Both the position numbers and the translations under genes were made by a program. Source: an uncultured Collinsella sp. (GTDB lineage Bacteria; Actinomycetota; Coriobacteriia; Coriobacteriales; Coriobacteriaceae). From it: 14,516 bases of DNA. The notes under the pieces were generated by a model. It was not told the DNA's origin. It saw only the letters and a list, made by a program, of their open reading frames with translations, and did not search any database. Below are positions 1 to 6,025 of this stretch, piece after piece. The DNA is taken from NCBI GenBank assembly GCA_900754435.1, contig CAAECT010000187.1:1-14516 (forward strand). Direction: 5' to 3'. How positions within the stretch are numbered: position 1 is the first letter of the stretch; every line of letters starts with the position of its first letter.

Positions 1-8
1 GGCATCCC

Positions 9-545
9 ATGGCGTTGCCTCGACGTCGGTTATCGACGCCGCTGCGGGCGCTAAGGACATCGCGTTGTATTGATATCGCGCGCGAGGACCGGGCGCAGTC
101 TACGGTCGAGGCCGCTTTTTTGCTGCCGACGTTTCTGACGCTCATCCTTCTCGCACTGCAACCGGTGTGCCTGCTTTATACGCGCGCGGTCATGGAGTCT
201 GCCGCCGCCGAGACCGCGCGGCTCATGACCACGACGACGGCGGAGGACGACGATCTTAAGGAGTTCACCCGCCGCCGGCTTGCCGCAGTGCCCAACGTTT
301 CGATCTTTCATGCCGGCGGGCCGTTGTCGTGGGATATCGAGCTTGGCCGGGCCGGTGCGGGTGGCGTCTCGTCCGTGTCCGTTTCCGGCGAGGTCAAGCC
401 GTTGCCTGTGATCGGTGCGTTTGCGCAGGCTATGGGTGGTACCGCCGAGGGCGGCTACGTTGAGCTCAAGGTCGATGTCTCGTATCAATCGCGTCCCGAA
501 TGGCTGGAGGGAGATTATGATTCGTGGATTGCTGCATGGGATTAA
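9..545 (+). CDS. TadE-like pilus assembly protein
   Basis: A 178-residue protein with a basic N-terminus, then a conserved-looking AQSTVEAAFLLP segment (about residues 29-40) running into one hydrophobic helix (about 35-57). This is the TadE-type arrangement: a pseudopilin-like class III signal region with a glutamate a few residues into the hydrophobic stretch, followed by an extracytoplasmic domain. TadE-like proteins are minor pseudopilins or assembly factors of the Flp/Tad pilus and sit in the cytoplasmic membrane. The frame is open upstream to the window edge, so the ATG at 9 is only the first visible start and the true start may lie outside. The 3' end overlaps the next gene by 29 nt, which suggests translational coupling. 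Family call is from motif and neighbours; the exact role is inferred. Confidence 0.75.
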   Translation: MALPRRRLSTPLRALRTSRCIDIAREDRAQSTVEAAFLLPTFLTLILLALQPVCLLYTRAVMESAAAETARLMTTTTAEDDDLKEFTRRRLAAVPNVSIFHAGGPLSWDIELGRAGAGGVSSVSVSGEVKPLPVIGAFAQAMGGTAEGGYVELKVDVSYQSRPEWLEGDYDSWIAAWD

Positions 546-2670
546 GCGTTTCTGGTCTAGATGCGTTTTGACGCGCCGTCCGAGCTGCCATCGCAAACGA
601 GGCGGCTTTATGGGCCGCGCCGGTGTCGATCTGTTTATCGAAGACGGTGCCTACACCACGCTTTCTTCTGCCGTGGTCATCCTAGTGGTGCTCACGTTGT
701 TGTTTTCGTCGACCGCGGCGATATGGAGCATGTCGCGTGCCGGGGATACCCAGGTGGCGGCCGATAGCGGCGCGCTGGCGGGTGCCAACGTAGTGTCGTC
801 CTATCACACGGCTGCCACGGTGGTTGATGCGAGCATCTTGAGTCTGGGGCTGGCGGGGTTTGCCACAATCGGGACGGGCCTGGTCGCCATCCTCATCCCA
901 GGTGCCGAACCAGTTGCCGGCAATATGGTCGACACCGGGATTGAGATCATTAAAACGCGCAACAAGTTTGCCAAAAGCGCATCGGAAGGCTTACAGAAAA
1001 TCGAGACGGCTCTGCCATATCTGATCGCCGCGCGTGCCACGCAGGCGGTGTCGGCGCAGGATACCGATAGTGTGGCCTATACCGGTACGGCGCTTGCCGT
1101 GCCCAGGACATCCGAATCGGACTTCGCTGCGCTCAAAGGGTCAGAGATCTCGACCGATACCATTAAAGACACATCAGATGATTTAGAGCGTGCGGCCGAG
1201 GAGCTGCGGAAGGCTTCTGAGGACACGGCGAAGGCTAAAGAGCGCGCTTGGCTGGCGGATTGTGGTGGATCGGTTCCGGCTTCGGTCGGTAGCTGTTCAT
1301 GCATGTGGGAACGTGCGAGGAGTTTGGCAAAGCTCTCGGGTGAGCAGAACCCGCATTATGCCTCGAGCATTTCGTGGGAGCCACAGGTGGCGCTCGACCG
1401 CGCGAAGACCTACTACCGTCAACGCCTGGCAGACGAAAAACCGCATGGTTCAAGCGTCGAGACGAAGGCGGAGTCGGCGGCGCGCAAGGCGTTTTACACC
1501 TATGCGAGTACAGAGGTCAATCGTGCATATGTAACCGAGGACGGAGATGAAGTCGCTTCCTATATCCCGCTGTTGCCGCGCAACACTGACGAGGTGCGAG
1601 CGACGGAACTCTATACCGATACGGTGTGGCCAACCAGTGCCATCGATGGCAAGACGTATCTGCATTACGGAACGAGTTGCCCCAACTATAAGAAGGGGGC
1701 GCCATGCGGGCTGGCCTCGGTTGCTGCTTATGACGGGCAGGACAAATGCAATAGATGCCATTTTGGTGTTTCGTCGCTCGGTGCCGTTGCGGCTCCTTCG
1801 ACTTCTATCGAAAACGGCTTTGAGTACCACTTTGATCGATTCAAAGAGGCTCTGGAAGACTACGTCGAATGCCGCAACAAAGAACTCGAACTTGAGCGTC
1901 AGACCGAGGATGAGGCCGACCGTGCGGGCAATGCGTTTGACCAGGCCATTAAAGCGCTTTCCGGCGAGCGCCCGCGTATCGCCCCACCTGGCCGTAACGG
2001 CGTGGTCGCCTTTGCAGTTTCGGGTGACATTACCAGCCCCGATCAACTTAACTCCTCGTTTAACGCGGCAGTCAGGCTTGGCGATCGCGGTGCTATCTCT
2101 GCCGCGGTGCTGGCCCCCGATGAGGCGACGGCGCAAAACAACGTGCTTTCGCGATTTTTCTCGACATTGAAGGAACGCTCGGGCGGCGTTGCCGGCGTAC
2201 TCGATGGCGTCATGGATGTTTGGGGACGGCTGCTCGTAGGATACGGTGATATTCAAGGTTCGGCCGACGAACTTATGGACGAGATGATTAAAGGCCTAGG
2301 AGGGGGTAGCGGCGCGTTGGGCTCCATCGCATCGTGGCTCGGCGATACCGTTTCGGCGTCCGTGGCGGCGTTGGGTTTGGAGCCGTGCGACTTGCGCCTG
2401 CGAAAGCCAGTGCTGACCGATTCCGCCAACGTCATTAAGAGTCCGGGGTCTGACATTGCTGGTCTCTCTCAAGCGCAAGACAAACTGCGAAGTATTCCGT
2501 TGGGCGTGACCGATCCCAAGGCGCTTTGCGAGGCGTTGGAATATCAAGTCGAACGCACCATTAGCGGTACGGTGTTCACGCTTGCGGAGATTCCTCTGCC
2601 CGGCGGCGGCTCCATCCCACTCACCGTCGATGTCGCCACGCTGGTTGGCGCTCTGGGCGGTGGGTCGTAA
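517..2670 (+). CDS. Large Tad-domain (TadG-like) pilus assembly protein
   Basis: A 717-residue protein. The ATG at 517 is chosen because GGAGG lies 6 nt upstream (506-510); an ATG at 610 (Met32) with GAGG 7 nt before it is a fair alternative. A basic N-terminus leads to a membrane helix at about 52-70 and then the Tad-type motif DTQVAADSGALAGAN (about 77-91), typical of putative Flp pilus-assembly TadE/G-like proteins. A second hydrophobic stretch follows (about 106-128). A charged, probably helical region lies near 215-247. The large remainder is probably extracytoplasmic and cysteine-containing (C249, C260, C262, C388, C397, C411, C414), perhaps disulfide-bonded. It sits between two TadE-like genes, overlapping the first by 29 nt and the next by 1 nt. 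The family is recognised only over the first ~110 residues; the rest matches nothing I know. Confidence 0.72.
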   Translation: MIRGLLHGIKRFWSRCVLTRRPSCHRKRGGFMGRAGVDLFIEDGAYTTLSSAVVILVVLTLLFSSTAAIWSMSRAGDTQVAADSGALAGANVVSSYHTAATVVDASILSLGLAGFATIGTGLVAILIPGAEPVAGNMVDTGIEIIKTRNKFAKSASEGLQKIETALPYLIAARATQAVSAQDTDSVAYTGTALAVPRTSESDFAALKGSEISTDTIKDTSDDLERAAEELRKASEDTAKAKERAWLADCGGSVPASVGSCSCMWERARSLAKLSGEQNPHYASSISWEPQVALDRAKTYYRQRLADEKPHGSSVETKAESAARKAFYTYASTEVNRAYVTEDGDEVASYIPLLPRNTDEVRATELYTDTVWPTSAIDGKTYLHYGTSCPNYKKGAPCGLASVAAYDGQDKCNRCHFGVSSLGAVAAPSTSIENGFEYHFDRFKEALEDYVECRNKELELERQTEDEADRAGNAFDQAIKALSGERPRIAPPGRNGVVAFAVSGDITSPDQLNSSFNAAVRLGDRGAISAAVLAPDEATAQNNVLSRFFSTLKERSGGVAGVLDGVMDVWGRLLVGYGDIQGSADELMDEMIKGLGGGSGALGSIASWLGDTVSASVAALGLEPCDLRLRKPVLTDSANVIKSPGSDIAGLSQAQDKLRSIPLGVTDPKALCEALEYQVERTISGTVFTLAEIPLPGGGSIPLTVDVATLVGALGGGS

Positions 2671-3146
2671 TGAGTATCCGCATGCGTCTGCGCGAGGAGC
2701 GCGCCCAAGCGACGGTGGAGATGGCGGTGGTTACGCCCGTTTTGCTGGTGCTGGCACTCATCGTGTACAACGTCATGATCTTTGCCAGCGCTGTCGCGCG
2801 CTTCGACCGCGTGGTACCCGACATCGTGTTGGCGCACGCCGTGGCGTCGGAGGGGGAGGGCGACGAAAGCTCTGCCGATGCCTCGGCGACGGTTCAGACT
2901 CAAATTCTGAATGCCATGGAAGGCTATGACTTGCGGATCGAAGTGTCGAGCGAGCAAGGCGCGGAGGCATCGGATGGTGGCCTGCTCTCCCTATCCGGTA
3001 CGTTTAGGACCTACACCTGCACCATGCACTATGAGCCGTGGCCGACTTCTCTCAGCATCGCTGGCGTTCCGCTGGGGGCGCCGACAACGTTGTCGCACGA
3101 GCGTGCGGTGACGGTCGATCCATGGCGTCCGGGGGTGGTCATGTGA
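2670..3146 (+). CDS. TadE-like pseudopilin / pilus assembly protein
   Basis: A 158-residue protein starting at the ATG that shares one base with the preceding TAA. It begins with a basic stretch, then ERAQATVEMAVVTPVLLVLAL (about residues 9-29), the TadE signature of a small residue, Val-Glu, and a hydrophobic helix that extends to about residue 39. The rest is probably extracytoplasmic, with a single Cys (in YTCTMHYE). It is a second TadE-type gene around the large Tad protein; paired TadE/TadF-like minor pseudopilins are common in Tad loci, so this may be the TadF-equivalent. Its stop overlaps the GTG start of the DUF192 gene by 4 nt, extending the operon. Confidence 0.75.
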   Translation: MSIRMRLREERAQATVEMAVVTPVLLVLALIVYNVMIFASAVARFDRVVPDIVLAHAVASEGEGDESSADASATVQTQILNAMEGYDLRIEVSSEQGAEASDGGLLSLSGTFRTYTCTMHYEPWPTSLSIAGVPLGAPTTLSHERAVTVDPWRPGVVM

Positions 3147-3502
3147 CCGCGGTCTCGTCCTACATCGCCTACGCGCGGGCACTCAATAGGCTGGGTTGGA
3201 CGCCGGCCGAGTTTGCGGTGGCGGAGTCGTTTGTCGTGCGCCTGCGCGGCATGCTGGGACGTCGTCCGGTTGCCGCCAACGGCCTGCCGCTCGTCATGGC
3301 GTTTCCACGCTGCTCTTCGGTCCATACGTGTTTTATGGCCTATCCCATCGACATCGCCTTCATCGATCGCGACGGCAATATCCTCGCGCGCTACGAAAAC
3401 GTATGTCCCTGGTGTATGTGCTCCTGTCCCGGCGCCTGGGCGGTATTGGAACGCCCTTCAATCCTCGCTACACCTCCCGCCCTCCAGCAAGTGCCGGCGT
3501 AA
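3143..3502 (+). CDS. DUF192 family protein at the end of the Tad operon
   Basis: A 119-residue protein. The GTG at 3143 is preferred: it overlaps the upstream stop (GTGA) and has a G-rich stretch (GGGGGTGG) just before it. An in-frame ATG at 3122 is the alternative. The DUF192 (PF02643) pattern is visible: RLRGMLGR (34-41), a hydrophobic strand LPLVMAFPR, the hallmark SSVHTCFMAYPIDIAFIDRDG (58-78), then a closing GAWAVLERP (97-105). No signal peptide is evident. The biochemical role of DUF192 is not settled. The residues before the final strand are unusually cysteine-rich, CPWCMCSCP (C88, C91, C93, C95), with further Cys at 57 and 63. The tight overlap places it in the Tad transcript, suggesting a pilus-associated role, but that is inference. 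Confidence 0.72.
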   Translation: MTAVSSYIAYARALNRLGWTPAEFAVAESFVVRLRGMLGRRPVAANGLPLVMAFPRCSSVHTCFMAYPIDIAFIDRDGNILARYENVCPWCMCSCPGAWAVLERPSILATPPALQQVPA

Positions 3503-3521
3503 GAGATTGGCGACAGCGGAC

Positions 3522-3536
3522 TTTCGTCATACGAAA
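3522..3536. promoter_or_regulatory. Inverted repeat in the TA-module leader, candidate operator
   Basis: TTTCGT-CAT-ACGAAA is a perfect 6-bp inverted repeat with a 3-nt centre, lying 26 nt before the toxin start. Ribbon-helix-helix antitoxins usually bind short inverted repeats at their own promoter, so this is a plausible autoregulatory site. A TAAGAT at 3542-3547 could serve as a -10, though no well-spaced -35 is evident. Confidence 0.4.
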
Positions 3537-3561
3537 TTGGGTAAGATGGAGGAGAAGATGC

Positions 3562-3828
3562 ATGGATGTTGAGATCCATCCGAACGCCAAAAAACACTTG
3601 ACGGAAAAGCAGGTACTAGGTGCCTGGTTCGCGGTTACTGAGTGCATTCGCCGCGAGTCGGAGGACGAGCCGCCGAGATGGCTTGCCATTGGATGGCTTC
3701 CAGATGGTCGAAGTGTGGAACTTGTTGCGGTCGAACTAATTCGTGGATGGCTCATTATTCATGCCCTGTCTCCGGTTCAGAAGAAATTCTGGCAAGAGAT
3801 CGAGCGAGCTCGGCAGAGGGGTCGATGA
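3562..3828 (+). CDS. Putative BrnT/RelE-like toxin of a toxin-antitoxin pair
   Basis: An 88-residue protein. The ATG at 3562 has a strong GGAGGAG (3548-3554) 7 nt upstream; another ATG at 3558 is out of frame. The layout is an N-terminal ISAHA-like segment (EIHPNAKKHLTEKQV, 4-18), a helix, then a strand-turn-strand core (WLAIGWLPDGRSVELVAVEL, 40-59), LIIHALSP (64-71) and a basic C-terminal helix. Small actinobacterial proteins of this kind are usually described as BrnT-like toxins with a RelE-type fold, which in BrnT means ribonuclease activity. No catalytic residue can be assigned with confidence. The gene overlaps a ribbon-helix-helix gene by one base. Toxin-before-antitoxin order is the BrnT-BrnA arrangement. 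Toxin activity is inferred from size, fold pattern and partner. Confidence 0.58.
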   Translation: MDVEIHPNAKKHLTEKQVLGAWFAVTECIRRESEDEPPRWLAIGWLPDGRSVELVAVELIRGWLIIHALSPVQKKFWQEIERARQRGR

Positions 3829-4112
3829 TGGGCAAGACGTATACGGCCGCTAATGGTCAGGTTGTAACGGATGAAATGATTGACGCGTGGTGCGAGTCGT
3901 ACGAGCGCGGAGAGTTTCCGGATGGCGAACACACCGTTGGTGGGATCGTGCATGGACGGCCCCCGCTCTCAGGTGAGGGGACGGCAACGCTGTCGGTCAA
4001 GATTCCTCTGGGAATGAAGGAGGCCATTCGTCGACGGGCGGCTGCCGAGGGGATGACGCCAAGTGAGTTTGCCCGTGCGGCTCTGAGCGAAAAACTTCTT
4101 GCTGCCGGCTGA
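3828..4112 (+). CDS. Ribbon-helix-helix (BrnA/CopG-like) antitoxin
   Basis: A 94-residue protein. The start at 3828 is preferred over the adjacent in-frame ATG at 3825 because GAGGGG (3816-3821) then sits 6 nt upstream; the ATG overlaps the toxin stop by one base. The N-terminus (NGQVVTDEMIDAWCESYERG, 9-28) resembles actinobacterial antitoxins that begin with a TDEMID-type helix, presumably the toxin-binding part. A Pro/Gly linker (about 40-50) precedes a clear ribbon-helix-helix domain: strand ATLSVKIP (53-60), helix LGMKEAIRRRAAAEG, then MTPSEFARAALSEKL (76-90). This domain dimerises and binds operator DNA; the inverted repeat at 3522-3536 is the obvious candidate. Having DNA binding at the C-terminus with a separate N-terminal segment is less common than the reverse order. 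Confidence 0.7.
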   Translation: MGKTYTAANGQVVTDEMIDAWCESYERGEFPDGEHTVGGIVHGRPPLSGEGTATLSVKIPLGMKEAIRRRAAAEGMTPSEFARAALSEKLLAAG

Positions 4113-4175
4113 TGCCTCTGACGTGCCGATTTATAGAACCGAGGCTGTGCTCAAAAACTTTTTTAAAATTCTCGG

Positions 4176-4203
4176 TTGACCGGAACGCGTCCTTGGTTAT
4201 ACT
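4176..4203 (+). promoter_or_regulatory. Promoter of tRNA-Phe
   Basis: TTGACC (4176-4181), a 16-nt spacer and TATACT (4198-4203) form a strong sigma-70-type promoter about 32 nt before the tRNA. The -35 overlaps the right arm of an inverted repeat, AACCGAG (4137-4143) and CTCGGTT (4171-4177). Whether that repeat matters is unknown. Confidence 0.75.
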
Positions 4204-4209
4204 AATCAA

Positions 4210-4224
4210 GCCTTGAAACAAGGC
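4210..4224 (+). other. Hairpin in the tRNA-Phe leader
   Basis: GCCTTG-AAA-CAAGGC is a perfect 6-bp stem with a 3-nt loop, between the -10 and the mature tRNA 5' end. It would be part of the 5' leader of the precursor, removed by RNase P. Confidence 0.45.
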
Positions 4225-4235
4225 ACACCTCAAAT

Positions 4236-4308
<73 letters not shown>

Positions 4309-4321
4309 CCTTGAATTGTTT

Positions 4322-4351
4322 AGGACCTCTGCAAAGGGGTCCTTTTCTTTT
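4322..4351 (+). terminator. Intrinsic terminator of tRNA-Phe
   Basis: A 9-bp stem starting AGGACC and ending GGTCCT (one G-U pair) closes a GCAA tetraloop and is followed by TTTTCTTTT. An identical hairpin lies 186 bp downstream. Confidence 0.88.
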
Positions 4352-4366
4352 ATGCAGCCCCCACAT

Positions 4367-4379
4367 GGAATCGAACCCC
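4367..4379 (-). repeat. Inverted copy of the tRNA-Phe T-arm
   Basis: GGAATCGAACCCC is the exact reverse complement of 13 nt of the tRNA-Phe T-arm (4285-4297). It could pair with the tRNA precursor or with part of the second 3'-end copy (4477-4483). Confidence 0.8.
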
Positions 4380-4507
4380 GTGAGGGCGCGGAGCTGAGTA
4401 AACGCGTGAGCGTTTGCCAGCGGAGCTCGCAAGGCGCGCAAGCGCCGCAGCGGTCCGCACGCGCGGAGCGCGGGCGCGATTCCCTTCCCCGCCACCTTGA
4501 ATTGACT

Positions 4508-4537
4508 AGGACCTCTGCAAAGGGGTCCTTTTCTTTT
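4508..4537 (+). terminator. Duplicate terminator closing the tRNA-Phe-distal repeat
   Basis: The 22-nt hairpin with GCAA loop is identical to the one directly after tRNA-Phe and is also followed by TTTTCTTTT. It would catch read-through from the first terminator, so a short RNA carrying the intervening hairpins could be made. Confidence 0.82.
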
Positions 4538-4551
4538 ATCGAGGGCTCTGC

Positions 4552-4782
4552 GGAAATTGCGTCCCGGAATTTGGCTTCAGAGTGGGATGCGTTTTCCGCT
4601 TTGATGTCGCTTGGGAAAGCGCGACCCGGAATCCGGCGTCAGAATGGGACGTGCTTTCCTTTTGCGGCCTTTGGCGGAAACTGCGTCCCAGATCTCGCGC
4701 TCAGAACGGGATGCATTTTCCGATTGAGGCCTCGAACGGAAAATACATCCCAGTCTTTTGCGAAAAACGGGATGCGCTTTCC
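4552..4782. repeat. Four tandem 62-bp quasi-palindromic repeats
   Basis: GGAAA recurs at 4552, 4614, 4676 and 4738, an exact 62-bp spacing. Each unit has a left arm of the type GGAAANTGCGTCCC, an 18-nt loop (17 in the last unit), a right arm of the type GGGATGCGTTTTCC, and a 16-nt linker. The arms are imperfect inverted repeats of each other, so each unit can form a stem of up to 14 bp. Loops of the first three units share a TCAGA core; the linkers are largely unrelated. The array lies in the long gap between the tRNA-Phe cassette and the GH5-like gene. No coding potential is convincing. I do not recognise the family; a lineage-specific intergenic repeat is likely. Confidence 0.85.
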
Positions 4783-4855
4783 GGCGCTTACTTCCGACGT
4801 GCGTGCACATCTCGGGCCCGCCCAGATATTCCTCCCGCTTTTGCGCCACTTTACA

Positions 4856-4892
4856 GACCGTTCGGTCGTCTGTCCGTACGCGCGGGTATACT
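4856..4892 (+). promoter_or_regulatory. Candidate operator and promoter of the GH5-like gene
   Basis: GACCG-TT-CGGTC (4856-4867) is a 5-bp inverted repeat of the type bound by many TetR-family repressors, inside a longer overlapping ACAGAC...GTCTGT repeat. A TATACT (4887-4892) 65 nt before the GH5 start could be a -10, which would put the palindrome at or just upstream of the -35 region. No good -35 hexamer is present, and no TetR gene is in the window. Confidence 0.4.
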
Positions 4893-4957
4893 CAAAACGA
4901 TACTTTTCCTATGCAATACGATGCAGGCTCGGCCTGCACGATCCGAAGGGGGCAGTG

Positions 4958-6019
4958 ATGGAGAGGATACTCGGCGTTAATCTCTCTGGCTGGTTTATTC
5001 CCGAGCCTTGGGTGACCCCGTCGCTATACGCGGCGACCGGTGCATCCAACGCGGCCGAGCTGCAGGAGGCCATGGGCACCGCCGCCTATAACGAGCGCAT
5101 GCGCCGTCATTACGAGACGTTTGTGAGCGAGGACGATTTCCGTCGCATGGCGCAGATCGGCCTCAACGCCGTGCGTCTGCCGGTGCCTTGGTATGCCTTT
5201 GGCTCGCAGGAGTCCGATGCGTCCTACATCTCGGTTGTCGACTACATCGACCGTGCAATTGAGTGGGCTGCCAAGTACGACATCCGCGTGCTGCTTGATC
5301 TAGCAACTGTGCCCGGTGGCCAGGGCGATTCCAATGATTCGCCCGCCACGCCAGAGGCTGTTGCCGAGTGGCATTCGTCCACTAACGGCCGCCATGTCGC
5401 ACTCGATGTGCTCGAGCGCTTGGCCGAGCGTTACGGCGAGGCCGAGAGCCTGCTGGGCATTGAGCTGCTGGATACGCCGCAGATGAGTGTCCGCAAGAGT
5501 CTCTTTGCCATGACGGATGGCATTCCGGCGCACTACCTGCGCAACTTCTATCGCGACGCCTATGAGCTCGTCCGTTCGTATATGCCCGAGGATAAGATCG
5601 TCGTCTTCTCGTCGTCGGGGCATCCCAGCGAGTGGAAGCATTTTATGCGCGGCGCCAAGTACAAGAACGTCTACATGGACCTTCACCTGTACCATTACCG
5701 CGACGAGCATGCGCTCGACATCACGAGCCCCCGCGGGCTGACGACGGCGATTTCGCGTAACAAGCGCGAGCTTAAAGAAGCGATTTCGACTGGGTTCCCC
5801 GTGCTGGTGGGCGAATGGTCGGGCGCGGCGATCTTTGCCAACTCGTCGGTTACGCCCGAGGGCCGCAATGCCTACGAGCGCGTGTTTATCGCCAACCAGC
5901 TGGCTTCGTTTGCGCCGGCTGCCGGTTGGTTCTTCCAAACGTGGAAGACCGAGAAGCGCATTGCAGCATGGGACGCCCGCGCGGCGCTCGGTACGCTCGA
6001 GCGCGGCATGATTGAATAG
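4958..6019 (+). CDS. Glycoside hydrolase family 5-like protein lacking the canonical acid/base Glu
   Basis: A 353-residue protein. The ATG at 4958 is chosen because of AAGGGGGC just upstream; the frame is open further 5' but runs through the repeats and tRNA cassette. The TIM-barrel pattern of cellulase/exo-beta-glucanase GH5 enzymes is visible: GVNLSGWFIPEPW near the N-terminus, GLNAVRLPVPWYAF, YDIRVLLDLATVPGGQ, GIELLDTP (167-174), DLHLYHY (241-247, with H243 and Y245) and VLVGEWSG (282-289). E286 matches the catalytic nucleophile. The acid/base glutamate normally lies in an NEP motif after IELL; here those positions are D172-T173. No signal peptide or membrane segment is seen, so it is probably cytoplasmic. 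It precedes rsmI by only 6 nt and may share its transcript. The fold call is firm; catalytic activity is doubtful. Confidence 0.8.
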   Translation: MERILGVNLSGWFIPEPWVTPSLYAATGASNAAELQEAMGTAAYNERMRRHYETFVSEDDFRRMAQIGLNAVRLPVPWYAFGSQESDASYISVVDYIDRAIEWAAKYDIRVLLDLATVPGGQGDSNDSPATPEAVAEWHSSTNGRHVALDVLERLAERYGEAESLLGIELLDTPQMSVRKSLFAMTDGIPAHYLRNFYRDAYELVRSYMPEDKIVVFSSSGHPSEWKHFMRGAKYKNVYMDLHLYHYRDEHALDITSPRGLTTAISRNKRELKEAISTGFPVLVGEWSGAAIFANSSVTPEGRNAYERVFIANQLASFAPAAGWFFQTWKTEKRIAAWDARAALGTLERGMIE

Positions 6020-6025
6020 GTTGAT

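Noticed and set aside
1747..1761. The CNRCH motif as a cytochrome c heme site
   Set aside because: A single CXXCH in a pilus-assembly protein with several other cysteines, and no cytochrome features or maturation genes nearby; kept only as a curiosity.
1450..2256. A 268-codon minus-strand frame opposite the large Tad-domain gene
   Set aside because: The plus frame has the Tad motif, a strong ribosome site and operon overlaps; the minus frame has none.
4552..4782. CRISPR array for the 62-bp repeats
   Set aside because: The repeats are degenerate, the conserved parts are two separated half-arms rather than one constant repeat, intervening parts are related to one another, and no cas genes are in view.
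4316..4957. Upstream extension of the GH5 reading frame across the tRNA cassette and 62-bp repeats
   Set aside because: The frame merely happens to be open; it would translate terminators and repeats. The ATG at 4958 has a ribosome site and begins the family homology.
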